The notes beneath the pieces were generated by a model. That model saw only the letters and a program-made list of their open reading frames with translations. It did no database searches and had not been told where the DNA came from. Shown piece after piece: positions 7,252-12,444 of a stretch of 12,444 bases of DNA. The stretch lies in the NCBI GenBank assembly GCA_016780945.1, contig JADHKY010000025.1, forward strand, positions 1-12,444, in the 5' to 3' direction. Within the stretch, counting starts at the first letter, position 1; each line of letters opens with the position of its first letter. Both the position numbers and the translations under genes were made by a program. Source of the stretch: Aquiluna sp. Lineage in GTDB: Bacteria > Actinomycetota > Actinomycetes > Actinomycetales > Microbacteriaceae.

Positions 7252-8172
7252 TGTCTTTGCTCCAGCCCTTGATTGAGCTAGCGAGAGAACAGCAAAAAGA
7301 ATCGAGGCTATTGCAGCTAGAGCTACAAAACTAATGATTGTCAGCTCGCTTGGCGAAGAGAATGGCTCAGCCCTAAGCGACTGCCAGGTCACAAGTCCAA
7401 CAAAGCCAAGCCAGGCAAGGTTGCCAACCAGAATCAGTGGAACTCTAAAAGCAAAGGGGATTAGCAAAGACAGGGCTAGCAGGATGGCTGCCACCTGGAT
7501 TGAGTGAAGTCCAAAGAAATGACCTACCCGCAAATCACCGCCTACAGTGCTCCAGCCAAGAAAAGGCAAACCAGGACCACCATCTGAAACTCCAACTGCG
7601 TGAGCTCCCGCTATCCCTTGGTAGTTAGCCAATTGGGCGGCAGATGGCCAAGTCATTAAGTAAGCAAGCCCCATACCAACAGCAGTGTTGATGCTTCCTA
7701 AGGCGAGTGCCAGCTTGAGATTGAACTCCTGTTGCTTTTGGAACAGGATCATCAAGCTAATGAAGATTGTTGAGAAAAGCACAATCGAAATGAACGTTGC
7801 CATCAACGACCAGATAACAATTGCTGTCGGGGAAGAGACATTGAAGTGGCTAGTGGTTCCTAGAAGCGCCATAGCCGAGATTAGAACCAATTCAACTGCA
7901 AGAGAAACAGCGATAAACAATCCTGCTAGCTTTACCCAGCGAGCACCTTTGGTTATGAAGGAACTAAGCCACGAGTAGGTAAATGAAAAGATAGCCGCAG
8001 AAATGAAAAACTTAATCGGCTTTTCCCAAACAGATACGCCGAGAAGTTCCCTGGTGTCAAGAATCCAAAACGGGACTAGCGCGAGCGCTCCGATAACTGA
8101 AATCACAGCCAACCAAAATAGGGATTTCGTGTGCTTCAGACGCGATAGGTCAAATAGCTTCTCAGGCTGCAT
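7243..8172 (-). CDS. Uncharacterised polytopic membrane protein, copy A
   Basis: This 309-residue protein has about eight hydrophobic helices (first near residues 17-38, last near 280-300) and no signal peptide. It is homologous along its whole length to the protein at 8970-9926. The strongest shared blocks are RELLGVSVWEKP (41-52), TSHFN with SSP and IWSLMAT (107-126), and GIAGAH, DGGPGLPF, GWST, GDLR and HFFGLH (186-223). Four histidines are kept in both copies (109, 191, 218, 223), as are several acidic residues, which would suit metal or cofactor binding near the membrane; this is inference. I recognise the pattern from unnamed membrane proteins but cannot assign a function. Its start overlaps the marR-like gene by 11 bases and has GGAG 7 bases upstream, so translation is probably coupled and the MarR protein probably controls it. 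Confidence 0.85.
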   Translation of the reverse strand: MQPEKLFDLSRLKHTKSLFWLAVISVIGALALVPFWILDTRELLGVSVWEKPIKFFISAAIFSFTYSWLSSFITKGARWVKLAGLFIAVSLAVELVLISAMALLGTTSHFNVSSPTAIVIWSLMATFISIVLFSTIFISLMILFQKQQEFNLKLALALGSINTAVGMGLAYLMTWPSAAQLANYQGIAGAHAVGVSDGGPGLPFLGWSTVGGDLRVGHFFGLHSIQVAAILLALSLLIPFAFRVPLILVGNLAWLGFVGLVTWQSLRAEPFSSPSELTIISFVALAAIASILFAVLSLAQSRAGAKTMA

Positions 8173-8608
8173 TTCTGGACTCCAAATTCTTTATTAGTTG
8201 TGTCTTTATCTGGGTCAATGTCTTGTCAAGCTTTTCTAGATCAACAGAAGAACCTCCATCGAAAAGAATTCTGAACTCTTTATCCAAAAAGTCTGCAGAT
8301 TGGGTTGCTAACAGCTCTCCCTTGCGGGTGAGCTCCAAGGACAGATTTTTTTCGTTTCCGAATACTCTCGATACCTTCACCAAGCTTCGTTCTTGAAACC
8401 ATGAGAGCCTCTGGCTAACTGCCGCTCGAGAAACACCTAAGCACTCGGCTAGATAGCTAGGCGTCGGTTTGTCTTGGCTCATGAGGGTTACAAGAAAGAG
8501 AAACTGGCTATATGTAAGTTCAAAATTTGCCCGAAGCAGCCGATCCGCAGTGGAGTTCAATACATAGACGAGCTCGTTCAGGGTAAAGGTGATACGACTT
8601 CTATTCAT
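8162..8608 (-). CDS. MarR-family transcriptional regulator
   Basis: This 148-residue winged-helix regulator is of normal MarR length. An N-terminal dimerisation helix is followed by LTYSQFLFLVTLM, the recognition region PSYLAECLGVSRAAVSQRLSWF (about residues 50-71), the wing with VFGNEKNLSLELTRKG, and C-terminal dimerisation helices. It is the first gene of a two-gene operon with membrane protein copy A. The start codon has no ribosome-binding sequence. The predicted -10 box ends about 7 bases before the ATG, so the message is probably leaderless. A large palindrome covers this promoter, pointing to autoregulation relieved by an unknown small ligand. Local G+C is about 44% (bases 8161-8400), lower than mmsA. 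The function of the pair is not known. Confidence 0.88.
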   Translation of the reverse strand: MNRSRITFTLNELVYVLNSTADRLLRANFELTYSQFLFLVTLMSQDKPTPSYLAECLGVSRAAVSQRLSWFQERSLVKVSRVFGNEKNLSLELTRKGELLATQSADFLDKEFRILFDGGSSVDLEKLDKTLTQIKTQLIKNLESRNAA

Positions 8609-8615
8609 TCGACTT

Positions 8616-8653
8616 AGTTAACTACTTAACAACTATATTGTCAAGTAGTTAAC
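8616..8653 (-). promoter_or_regulatory. Leaderless promoter of the marR-like gene with overlapping palindromic operator
   Basis: On the minus strand TTGACA (8639-8644), a 17-base spacer and TTAACT (8616-8621) form a good -35/-10 pair. The expected start of transcription falls at or next to the ATG (8608). The same bases hold a perfect 11 bp inverted repeat, GTTAACTACTT (8617-8627) and AAGTAGTTAAC (8643-8653), centred at 8635. Inner pairs ACAA/TTGT make nearly the whole 37 bases symmetric. The arms cover both promoter boxes, so a bound MarR dimer would block RNA polymerase. Confidence 0.8.
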
Positions 8654-8690
8654 ATTAGTGTCAGTTCTTCGCGTCTTTCAGGGAAATAGA

Positions 8691-8723
8691 CAACCCCGCC
8701 TAATCCTGGGATTGACGGGGTTG
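8691..8723 (-). terminator. Hairpin terminator downstream of tRNA-Ser
   Basis: CAACCCCG (8691-8698) and CGGGGTTG (8716-8723) pair over 8 bp, with a few more pairs (AATC/GATT) inside the 17-base loop. It lies 10 bases past the tRNA 3' end and is followed on the minus strand by TCTATTTCCC, a weak T-rich tail. Position and stem strength suggest it ends the tRNA transcript. Confidence 0.65.
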
Positions 8724-8732
8724 AAGTTGCTC

Positions 8733-8820
8733 TGGCGGAGAATGGGGGATTCGAACCCCCGAGGGCTTGCACCCAACACGCTTTCCAAGCGTGCGCCATA
8801 GGCCACTAGGCGAATTCTCC
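8733..8820 (-). tRNA. tRNA-Ser (anticodon GGA)
   Basis: This is a complete 88-base class II tRNA with CCA encoded. The acceptor stem GGAGAAT/ATTCTCC pairs in all 7 positions. The D arm is GCC/GGC, the anticodon stem is CACGC/GCGTG with loop TTGGAAA (anticodon GGA), the long variable arm has a GGG/CCC stem, and the T arm is GGGGG-TTCGAAT-CCCCC. The discriminator base is G, as expected for serine. It reads UCC and UCU codons. A partial copy of its 3' end is found at 7153-7176. Confidence 0.97.
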
Positions 8821-8834
8821 TTGGTACCCGCAAG

Positions 8835-8864
8835 AGTTTAGTTGCAACTCAAGCCAACGACCAA
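8835..8864 (-). promoter_or_regulatory. Possible promoter of tRNA-Ser
   Basis: On the minus strand TTGGTC (8859-8864) and TAAACT (8835-8840) are separated by 18 bases. That puts the transcript start about 8 bases before the tRNA 5' end. Each box fits consensus in only about 4 of 6 positions. Confidence 0.35.
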
Positions 8865-8935
8865 CCCTAGGTTCGAACGTACGTGACCCACTCACCCTCG
8901 GGTTCACCCAGATGGGTCTTTCCACTCGGTCTGCT

Positions 8936-8963
8936 TTGGCCGTTGAACATACGGGCCTAACCT
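8936..8963 (+). promoter_or_regulatory. Possible leaderless promoter of membrane protein copy B
   Basis: TTGGCC (8936-8941) and TAACCT (8958-8963) are 16 bases apart. The predicted start falls on the ATG at 8970. The gene has no purine-rich ribosome site before its start, which agrees with a leaderless message. The operator palindrome seen before the marR-like gene is absent here. Confidence 0.45.
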
Positions 8964-8969
8964 AGTTGC

Positions 8970-9926
8970 ATGATGTCTGCTTCAGAGAGTCGGCTTTCGA
9001 CCCTGTTCACCCACAAAGCCTTGAACGCCACCGCGGTTGCAAGTCTGGTTGGAGCACTCGTTGCGCTCACGCTATACGCATTTGATTCCAGAGAGCTTCT
9101 TGGAGTTTCCGTTTGGGAAAAGCCGCTTAAGTTTTTATTATCAGCGCTTGCGTACACCGCCACCTTCTCCTGGCTTTACTCTTTTGTGGATCGGCGTAAG
9201 AAGTTTGCAACTCTCATGGGGAATCTAATAGCTGCACTCTTGATAGTTGAGCTGGTTGCGATAGTGGGAATGGCTTCCGTTGGCCTAACCAGTCATTTCA
9301 ATATCTCTTCACCCTTCCATATCGGCATCTGGTCACTTATGGCAACAGCAATCTCTGTGGTCTGGGGTGCGACCTTCATTCTTGGCGCAAGCCTGTGGAA
9401 TTCCCAGTTGATGTCACGAGATCTTCGACTAGCGGTTCGCTGGGCATTGGGTATCGCTTTAGCGGGGATGGGCATAGCTTTCACCATGACCCCTCCTCAG
9501 CCCCAACAAATTGAGCCAGAAAACTGGGCTGGCATAGCTGGCGCTCACACTGTAGGAGCAGCAGACGGTGGGCCAGGTTTGCCATTTTTTGGTTGGTCAA
9601 CCGAAGCAGGTGACCTTCGAATTTCTCATTTCTTTGGGCTTCACGCAATCCAGGTACTACCGCTTCTGGCGGTCGTTTTGGTGTTAATTGGAGCTAGCTA
9701 CCGCCTTCGTATTTCCGTAATCACAGGTGTTGCAGTCAGCTACTCACTGCTGGTTGCCCTCACCTACACTCAGGCTCTCCTGGGACAAAGCATTGTGCAT
9801 TGGTCTTCGCTAATGGGTGCTATCTCACTAATAATTTTGGCGGTCATTACTACCGCCATCACCCACCAAAGCAATACGTCGTCAAGCGGTTATTCACAGA
9901 GCCGCATATCGGATTCAAACCGCTGA
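8970..9926 (+). CDS. Uncharacterised polytopic membrane protein, copy B (paralogue of copy A)
   Basis: This 318-residue membrane protein has about eight helices and aligns end to end with copy A. The first 115 residues align without a gap (RELLGVSVWEKP at 41-52 and His109 in SHFN in both). The second conserved block follows, with GIAGAH (His193), DGGPGLPF, GWST, GDLR and HFFGLH (His220, His225). The ATG at 8970 is chosen because it keeps the same N-terminal length as copy A and because a -10-like box lies 6 bases before it; the ATG at 8973 is the alternative. Unlike copy A it has no regulator attached. The last ten residues (about SRISDSNR) are encoded inside the decayed tRNA-Thr on the other strand and are polar and unlike copy A, so the original C-terminus was probably replaced. 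Function unknown. Confidence 0.83.
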   Translation: MMSASESRLSTLFTHKALNATAVASLVGALVALTLYAFDSRELLGVSVWEKPLKFLLSALAYTATFSWLYSFVDRRKKFATLMGNLIAALLIVELVAIVGMASVGLTSHFNISSPFHIGIWSLMATAISVVWGATFILGASLWNSQLMSRDLRLAVRWALGIALAGMGIAFTMTPPQPQQIEPENWAGIAGAHTVGAADGGPGLPFFGWSTEAGDLRISHFFGLHAIQVLPLLAVVLVLIGASYRLRISVITGVAVSYSLLVALTYTQALLGQSIVHWSSLMGAISLIILAVITTAITHQSNTSSSGYSQSRISDSNR

Positions 9927-9972
9927 CCTGCTCTTTACGAGGTAGCTGCTCTACCGACTGAGCTAAGGTGAC
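9900..9972 (-). pseudogene. Decayed tRNA-Thr (anticodon CGT)
   Basis: The 73 bases fit the tRNA layout: acceptor GTCACCT, TA, a perfect D arm (GCTC/GAGC with AGTCGGTA), anticodon loop CTCGTAA, and a T loop. It should not fold properly. There are two mismatches in the acceptor stem (positions 4-69 and 6-67), two in the anticodon stem (30-40 and 31-39) and one in the T stem (50-64). The T loop reads TTTGAAT, which loses the invariant C56, and CTG stands where CCA would be. Its 3' end overlaps the end of membrane gene B. Losing this tRNA is tolerable because tRNA-Thr(UGU) can often read ACG. A working but very unusual tRNA is less likely. Confidence 0.7.
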
Positions 9973-9973
9973 G

Positions 9974-10260
9974 CAGTCGATTCTGTCCCCATCTGTTCTA
10001 TCCAATCCCTGAACAACAGTTTGGATTTGCTCCTCCACCCACTCACGAGTGATTGTGGTGCCCTCAGTGGTCTTCGCTCCTTGGTGCATCCACTGCCAAA
10101 TCTGACTGCGGCTGATCTCTGCGGTTGCAGCATCCTCCATCAAGTTATCTAGTGCTGCAGCACCAGTACCTCTTAGCCAGGCGTCGATGTAACGGATTGC
10201 AATTCCGATGTTGGAGCGAACTCCCTCTTCGGTGATCTCCCCGAACGCCTCGCAGGGCCG
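9974..10260 (-). pseudogene. aceB: Malate synthase A, C-terminal fragment
   Basis: About 95 codons on the minus strand translate to the C-terminal part of malate synthase (glyoxylate + acetyl-CoA to malate). The segment includes FGEITEEGVRSNIGIAIRY, IDAWLRGTGAAALDN and the hallmark LMEDAATAEISRSQIWQW. The family protein is about 530 residues, so the catalytic barrel is missing. Upstream there is an in-frame TGA at 10261-10263. Downstream the reading frame loses similarity after EEQIQTVV and runs into the tRNA-Thr remnant, so the usual last 40 or so residues are missing too. No start codon or ribosome site suits it. This is a remnant left by a deletion or rearrangement. Bases 10261-10344 in another minus frame (TGESVAETGSQMTALRG) might be frameshifted residue of the same gene, but I could not confirm it. 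Confidence 0.8.
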
Positions 10261-10344
10261 TCATTTGACTCCCTGTTTCAGCCACGCTCTCTCCAGTCAG
10301 TTCTAGGTGGAGAGGTAGTCTTCTCTCTAAGAGCGAGGTAGACA

Positions 10345-11832
10345 ATGAAGTTAGTTCCCCACTGGGTTTCAGGCAGTGAATTTGCTGGCAATGGCGCAAG
10401 ACGTGGTGAGGTCTTTGACCCGGCTAAGGGCATTCAATCCAAAGAGGTTGCCTTCGCCGATCAAAGCGACATCGATGCCTCTGTAGCGGCAGCTAGCGCT
10501 GCCTTTCCTTCCTGGAGAGATACTTCCCTCGCCAAGCGCAGCGCGATCATGTTCCGTTTCCGTGAGCTGCTGGATGCCAAAAAGGGTGAGCTCGCCGAGA
10601 TCATTACCGAGGAGCACGGCAAGGTCGTATCCGATGCTCTCGGAGAAATAAGTCGTGGTCTTGAGGTTGTGGACTTTGCCTGTGGTCTGCCGCACCTTTT
10701 GAAGGGCGAATACTCCGAGAATGCCTCAACCTCAATTGACGTCTACTCGATGAAGCAGCCCCTTGGCGTCGTTGGGATTATTAGCCCGTTCAACTTCCCC
10801 GCGATGGTGCCGATGTGGTTTTTCCCGGTCGCGATTGCAGCAGGTAACACAGTTGTTCTAAAGCCAAGCGAAAAGGACCCATCGAGTGCGATGTGGATTG
10901 CGAGGCTGCTCTCGGAGGCTGGATTGCCAGATGGAGTCTTCAATGTGCTCCATGGCGACAAGGTCGCGGTTGATGGCCTGCTTGAGCACCCAGAGGTCAG
11001 GTCGATTTCGTTTGTGGGCTCGACTCCTATCGCTCAGTACATCTATGAGACCGCTGCCAAGAACGGCAAGCGGGTTCAGGCGTTGGGTGGAGCGAAGAAC
11101 CACATGCTGGTTCTGCCAGATGCCGATCTTGACCTAGTTGCTGACTCGGCCGTCAACGCTGGGTTTGGTTCAGCCGGCGAGAGGTGCATGGCGATTTCGG
11201 TAGTGGTCGCGGTTGAGCCGGTGGCTGATGATTTGATCCCAAAGATCTCGGAGCGCATGAAGCAGATCAAGGTCGGCGATGGCAGGCGCTCCTGCGACAT
11301 GGGACCACTTGTAACAAAGCAGCACCGCGACAAGGTCGCAAGCTATATCGACATTGCAGCCTCCGATGGTGCTGAGGTTGTGGTGGATGGGCGAGATGTA
11401 AACCCCGACGGCGATGCTGGTGGTTACTGGCTCGGGCCAACCCTTATCGACAGGGTTCCGTTGACCTCCAAGGTTTACAGGGAGGAGATCTTTGGTCCAG
11501 TGCTGTCGGTGGTCAGGGTTGCAAGCTATGAAGAGGGTCTAGAGCTAATCAACTCCGGAGCCTTTGGCAACGGAACCGCGATCTTCACAAATGACGGAGG
11601 TGCCGCCAGAAGGTTCCAACACGAGGTTGAGGTGGGGATGATTGGAATCAACGTGCCGATACCGGTGCCGGTGGCGTATTTCTCGTTTGGCGGCTGGAAG
11701 CACTCGCTTTTTGGAGACTCCAGGGCCCACGGCGAAGAGGGCTTTAGGTTCTTCACCCAGACCAAGGTCGTGACCTCGCGTTGGCTAGACCCCTCCCACG
11801 GAGGATTGAACCTGGGTTTCCCTCAGAACTAG
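10345..11832 (+). CDS. mmsA: Methylmalonate-semialdehyde dehydrogenase, CoA-acylating
   Basis: This 495-residue aldehyde dehydrogenase-superfamily enzyme oxidises (methyl)malonate semialdehyde with NAD+ and CoA to propionyl- or acetyl-CoA and CO2, in valine and in myo-inositol or beta-alanine breakdown. MMSDH marks are PLGVVGIISPFNFPAMVPMW, the NAD site with KPSEKDPSS and FVGSTPIAQYIY, and QALGGAKNHM, where ordinary hydrolytic ALDHs have ELGGK with a general-base Glu. The catalytic Cys281 is in GSAGERCMAIS. The C-terminus GGWKHSLFGD and FFTQTKVVTSRW is typical. The ATG at 10345 has GAGG about 6 bases upstream, and a TAG three codons before it excludes a longer start. No other valine or inositol genes are near, so the physiological pathway is open. 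Confidence 0.94.
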   Translation: MKLVPHWVSGSEFAGNGARRGEVFDPAKGIQSKEVAFADQSDIDASVAAASAAFPSWRDTSLAKRSAIMFRFRELLDAKKGELAEIITEEHGKVVSDALGEISRGLEVVDFACGLPHLLKGEYSENASTSIDVYSMKQPLGVVGIISPFNFPAMVPMWFFPVAIAAGNTVVLKPSEKDPSSAMWIARLLSEAGLPDGVFNVLHGDKVAVDGLLEHPEVRSISFVGSTPIAQYIYETAAKNGKRVQALGGAKNHMLVLPDADLDLVADSAVNAGFGSAGERCMAISVVVAVEPVADDLIPKISERMKQIKVGDGRRSCDMGPLVTKQHRDKVASYIDIAASDGAEVVVDGRDVNPDGDAGGYWLGPTLIDRVPLTSKVYREEIFGPVLSVVRVASYEEGLELINSGAFGNGTAIFTNDGGAARRFQHEVEVGMIGINVPIPVPVAYFSFGGWKHSLFGDSRAHGEEGFRFFTQTKVVTSRWLDPSHGGLNLGFPQN

Positions 11833-11839
11833 CGGGCAA

Positions 11840-11845
11840 TAGAAT
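11840..11845 (+). promoter_or_regulatory. -10 box of the SRP RNA gene
   Basis: TAGAAT fits the -10 consensus in 5 of 6 positions. It lies 7 bases after the mmsA stop and about 6 bases before the predicted RNA 5' end. No convincing -35 box is seen at normal spacing. Confidence 0.55.
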
Positions 11846-11849
11846 CGAG

Positions 11850-11942
11850 GTGACTCCTCGCGTGGCGTCACCTTGGTAAATCCCCCAGGATCGAAAGATA
11901 GCAAGGGTAGCGAAGCTCTGACGGGTGCGCGAGGGGTCCCTT
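11850..11942 (+). ncRNA. ffs: Signal recognition particle RNA, bacterial small (4.5S) type
   Basis: This RNA binds Ffh (SRP54) and directs ribosomes making membrane and secreted proteins to FtsY. The S-domain core is plain: CCCAGGATC, tetraloop GAAA (11893-11896), GATAGCAAGGG, which is the closed GNRA loop with the AGG/AGCA symmetric internal loop bound by Ffh. The base of the hairpin is a run of 12 pairs between 11852-11863 (GACTCCTCGCGT) and 11927-11938, including two G-U pairs. The 3' half with GCTCTGACGGGTGCGCGAGG is typical of actinobacterial SRP RNAs. The ends are approximate (a few bases). A TTATTTATA stretch follows. It sits directly after mmsA with its own -10 box. Confidence 0.9.
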
Positions 11943-12016
11943 ATTTATAGCTAACGCTCAGATGTTTATGGCACTTCGTTCAGATAACAGCTGCTATTTT
12001 GAGGTTGGAGGCAATG

Positions 12017-12274
12017 ATGAAGCTAACCCCAGCAAATCGAAAATTCATTGAGTTTATGTCCAGCAATCTAGGAAGGGTCGTGCGCGGCCTACTTGGAGTC
12101 GCGCTGATTGTTAGCGCTGCGACGATGGGCGAGTGGTATTGGCTACTCACACCTCTTGGAGTGTTTATGATTTTTACGGGTGCGATGGGCTATTGCCCTG
12201 CAGGGATGCTCTTCCCTGAATACAAGGAAGAAAAAATCACCGAGAAGTTCCCCAGCTACAAGATGGATAAGTAG
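12017..12274 (+). CDS. Small membrane protein, DUF2892 / YgaP-transmembrane-like
   Basis: This 85-residue protein (MKLTPANRKFIEF...) has two membrane helices (about residues 21-37 and 40-58) that end in GYCPAGMLFP. The pattern NLGRVVRGLLGVALI, then WLLTPLGVFMIFTGAMGYCP, is typical of the DUF2892 (YgaP C-terminal) family. In some relatives this domain is fused to a rhodanese; no rhodanese is present here. The ATG at 12017 is preferred because GGAGG (12007-12011) lies 5 bases before it; the ATG at 12014 is the alternative, and a TTG further upstream has no support. It is followed 18 bases later by another membrane gene in the same direction. Function unknown. Confidence 0.82.
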   Translation: MKLTPANRKFIEFMSSNLGRVVRGLLGVALIVSAATMGEWYWLLTPLGVFMIFTGAMGYCPAGMLFPEYKEEKITEKFPSYKMDK

Positions 12275-12292
12275 TTGGAAGAGTTTTTCCTG

Positions 12293-12444
12293 ATGCTGCT
12301 GGGTCTTCCCGCACATCCCTTGCTGGTTCACTTTGCGGTGGTGCTGTTCCCGGTTGCTGCCCTTGGGGTGGCAGCAATTGTTGCAATACCTAAACTGCGT
12401 GCTCGTTTTCTCGGAGCGGGGGTCATCGCGCTAGCGCTAACCAT
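12293..12444 (+). CDS. DUF2231-like membrane protein, N-terminal part (cut by window end)
   Basis: About 50 residues are visible, starting MLLGLPAHPLLVHFAVVLFP. This LPAHPLLVHF entry with a first membrane helix is the signature of DUF2231 proteins, predicted integral membrane proteins of unknown role, some linked to haem or redox functions. The ATG at 12293 is chosen because GGAAGAG (12277-12283) lies 9 bases upstream. A TTG at 12275, right after the previous stop, is in frame and would add six residues. The 18-base gap suggests one operon with the DUF2892-like gene. The second His of the AHP..VH motif is intact. Confidence 0.75.
   Translation, partial: MLLGLPAHPLLVHFAVVLFPVAALGVAAIVAIPKLRARFLGAGVIALALT

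Noticed and set aside
8840..8849. AGTTGCAACT palindrome between tRNA-Ser and membrane gene B, as an operator
   Set aside because: It is short, single, unlike the marR operator, and lies in the likely tRNA promoter spacer. Expected by chance at this length.
8871..8878. GTTCGAAC resembling a tRNA T loop
   Set aside because: Neither strand gives a T stem or any other tRNA arm around it.
9859..10143. 94-codon open frame on the minus strand starting at a TTG
   Set aside because: It is an accidental fusion of the malate synthase fragment with the antisense of the tRNA-Thr remnant and the end of membrane gene B; the TTG is an internal leucine codon of aceB.
11848..11873. AGGTGAC...GTCACCT inverted repeat after mmsA, looking like a terminator
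   Set aside because: No T-run follows, and most of these bases form the 5' strand of the SRP RNA, whose long-range pairing with 11927-11938 is far stronger.
11999..12016. Longer N-terminus (MRLEAM) for the DUF2892-like protein from a TTG
   Set aside because: GGAGG falls inside that stretch at the right distance for the ATG at 12017, so the upstream TTG is not needed.
1..12444. CRISPR array, insertion sequence, transposase, integrase, toxin-antitoxin pair or phage gene
   Set aside because: I looked for spaced direct repeats, terminal inverted repeats and typical protein motifs on both strands and found none. The accessory segment has only tRNA-linked repeats and remnants.

Overview
The window looks like a chromosome segment from a small-genome actinobacterium of moderate G+C. 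Hand counts of selected lines give about 54% in mmsA and about 44% in the marR-like gene. An actinobacterial-type SRP RNA, leaderless promoters, and the mix of pntB, a single-domain sugar ABC ATPase and a ROK regulator would fit a freshwater Microbacteriaceae lineage (Rhodoluna/Aquiluna-like). That placement is inference, not a database result.

Layout. (1) 1-2437, plus strand: the 3' part of pntB (proton-translocating transhydrogenase beta subunit), then a threonine aldolase. (2) 2464-7095: a xylose-type sugar ABC importer on the minus strand (binding lipoprotein, single-domain ATPase, permease), divergent from a ROK-family repressor. Two related inverted-repeat sites lie in the shared promoter region, and a strong stem-loop separates the binding-protein gene from the ATPase gene. 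No sugar-catabolic enzyme is present, so the substrate is not fixed. (3) 7096-10344: a patchwork accessory segment. It holds two full-length but diverged copies of an uncharacterised polytopic membrane protein in opposite orientation. One copy is translationally coupled to a MarR-like regulator behind a large palindromic operator. The segment also has an intact tRNA-Ser(GGA), a short copy of that tRNA's 3' end 1.6 kb away, a decayed tRNA-Thr(CGT) and a C-terminal fragment of malate synthase. (4) 10345-12444, plus strand: methylmalonate-semialdehyde dehydrogenase (mmsA), the SRP 4.5S RNA gene (ffs), a small DUF2892-like membrane protein, and the start of a DUF2231-like membrane protein cut by the window end.

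The sugar importer and ROK protein form one self-regulated uptake unit. The best candidate for something undescribed is the MarR / histidine-rich membrane protein cassette. It has its own operator and probable leaderless promoter, lies between an intact tRNA-Ser and a copy of that tRNA's 3' end, and has a second copy of the membrane gene on the other side of the tRNA. Its function cannot be read from the sequence.
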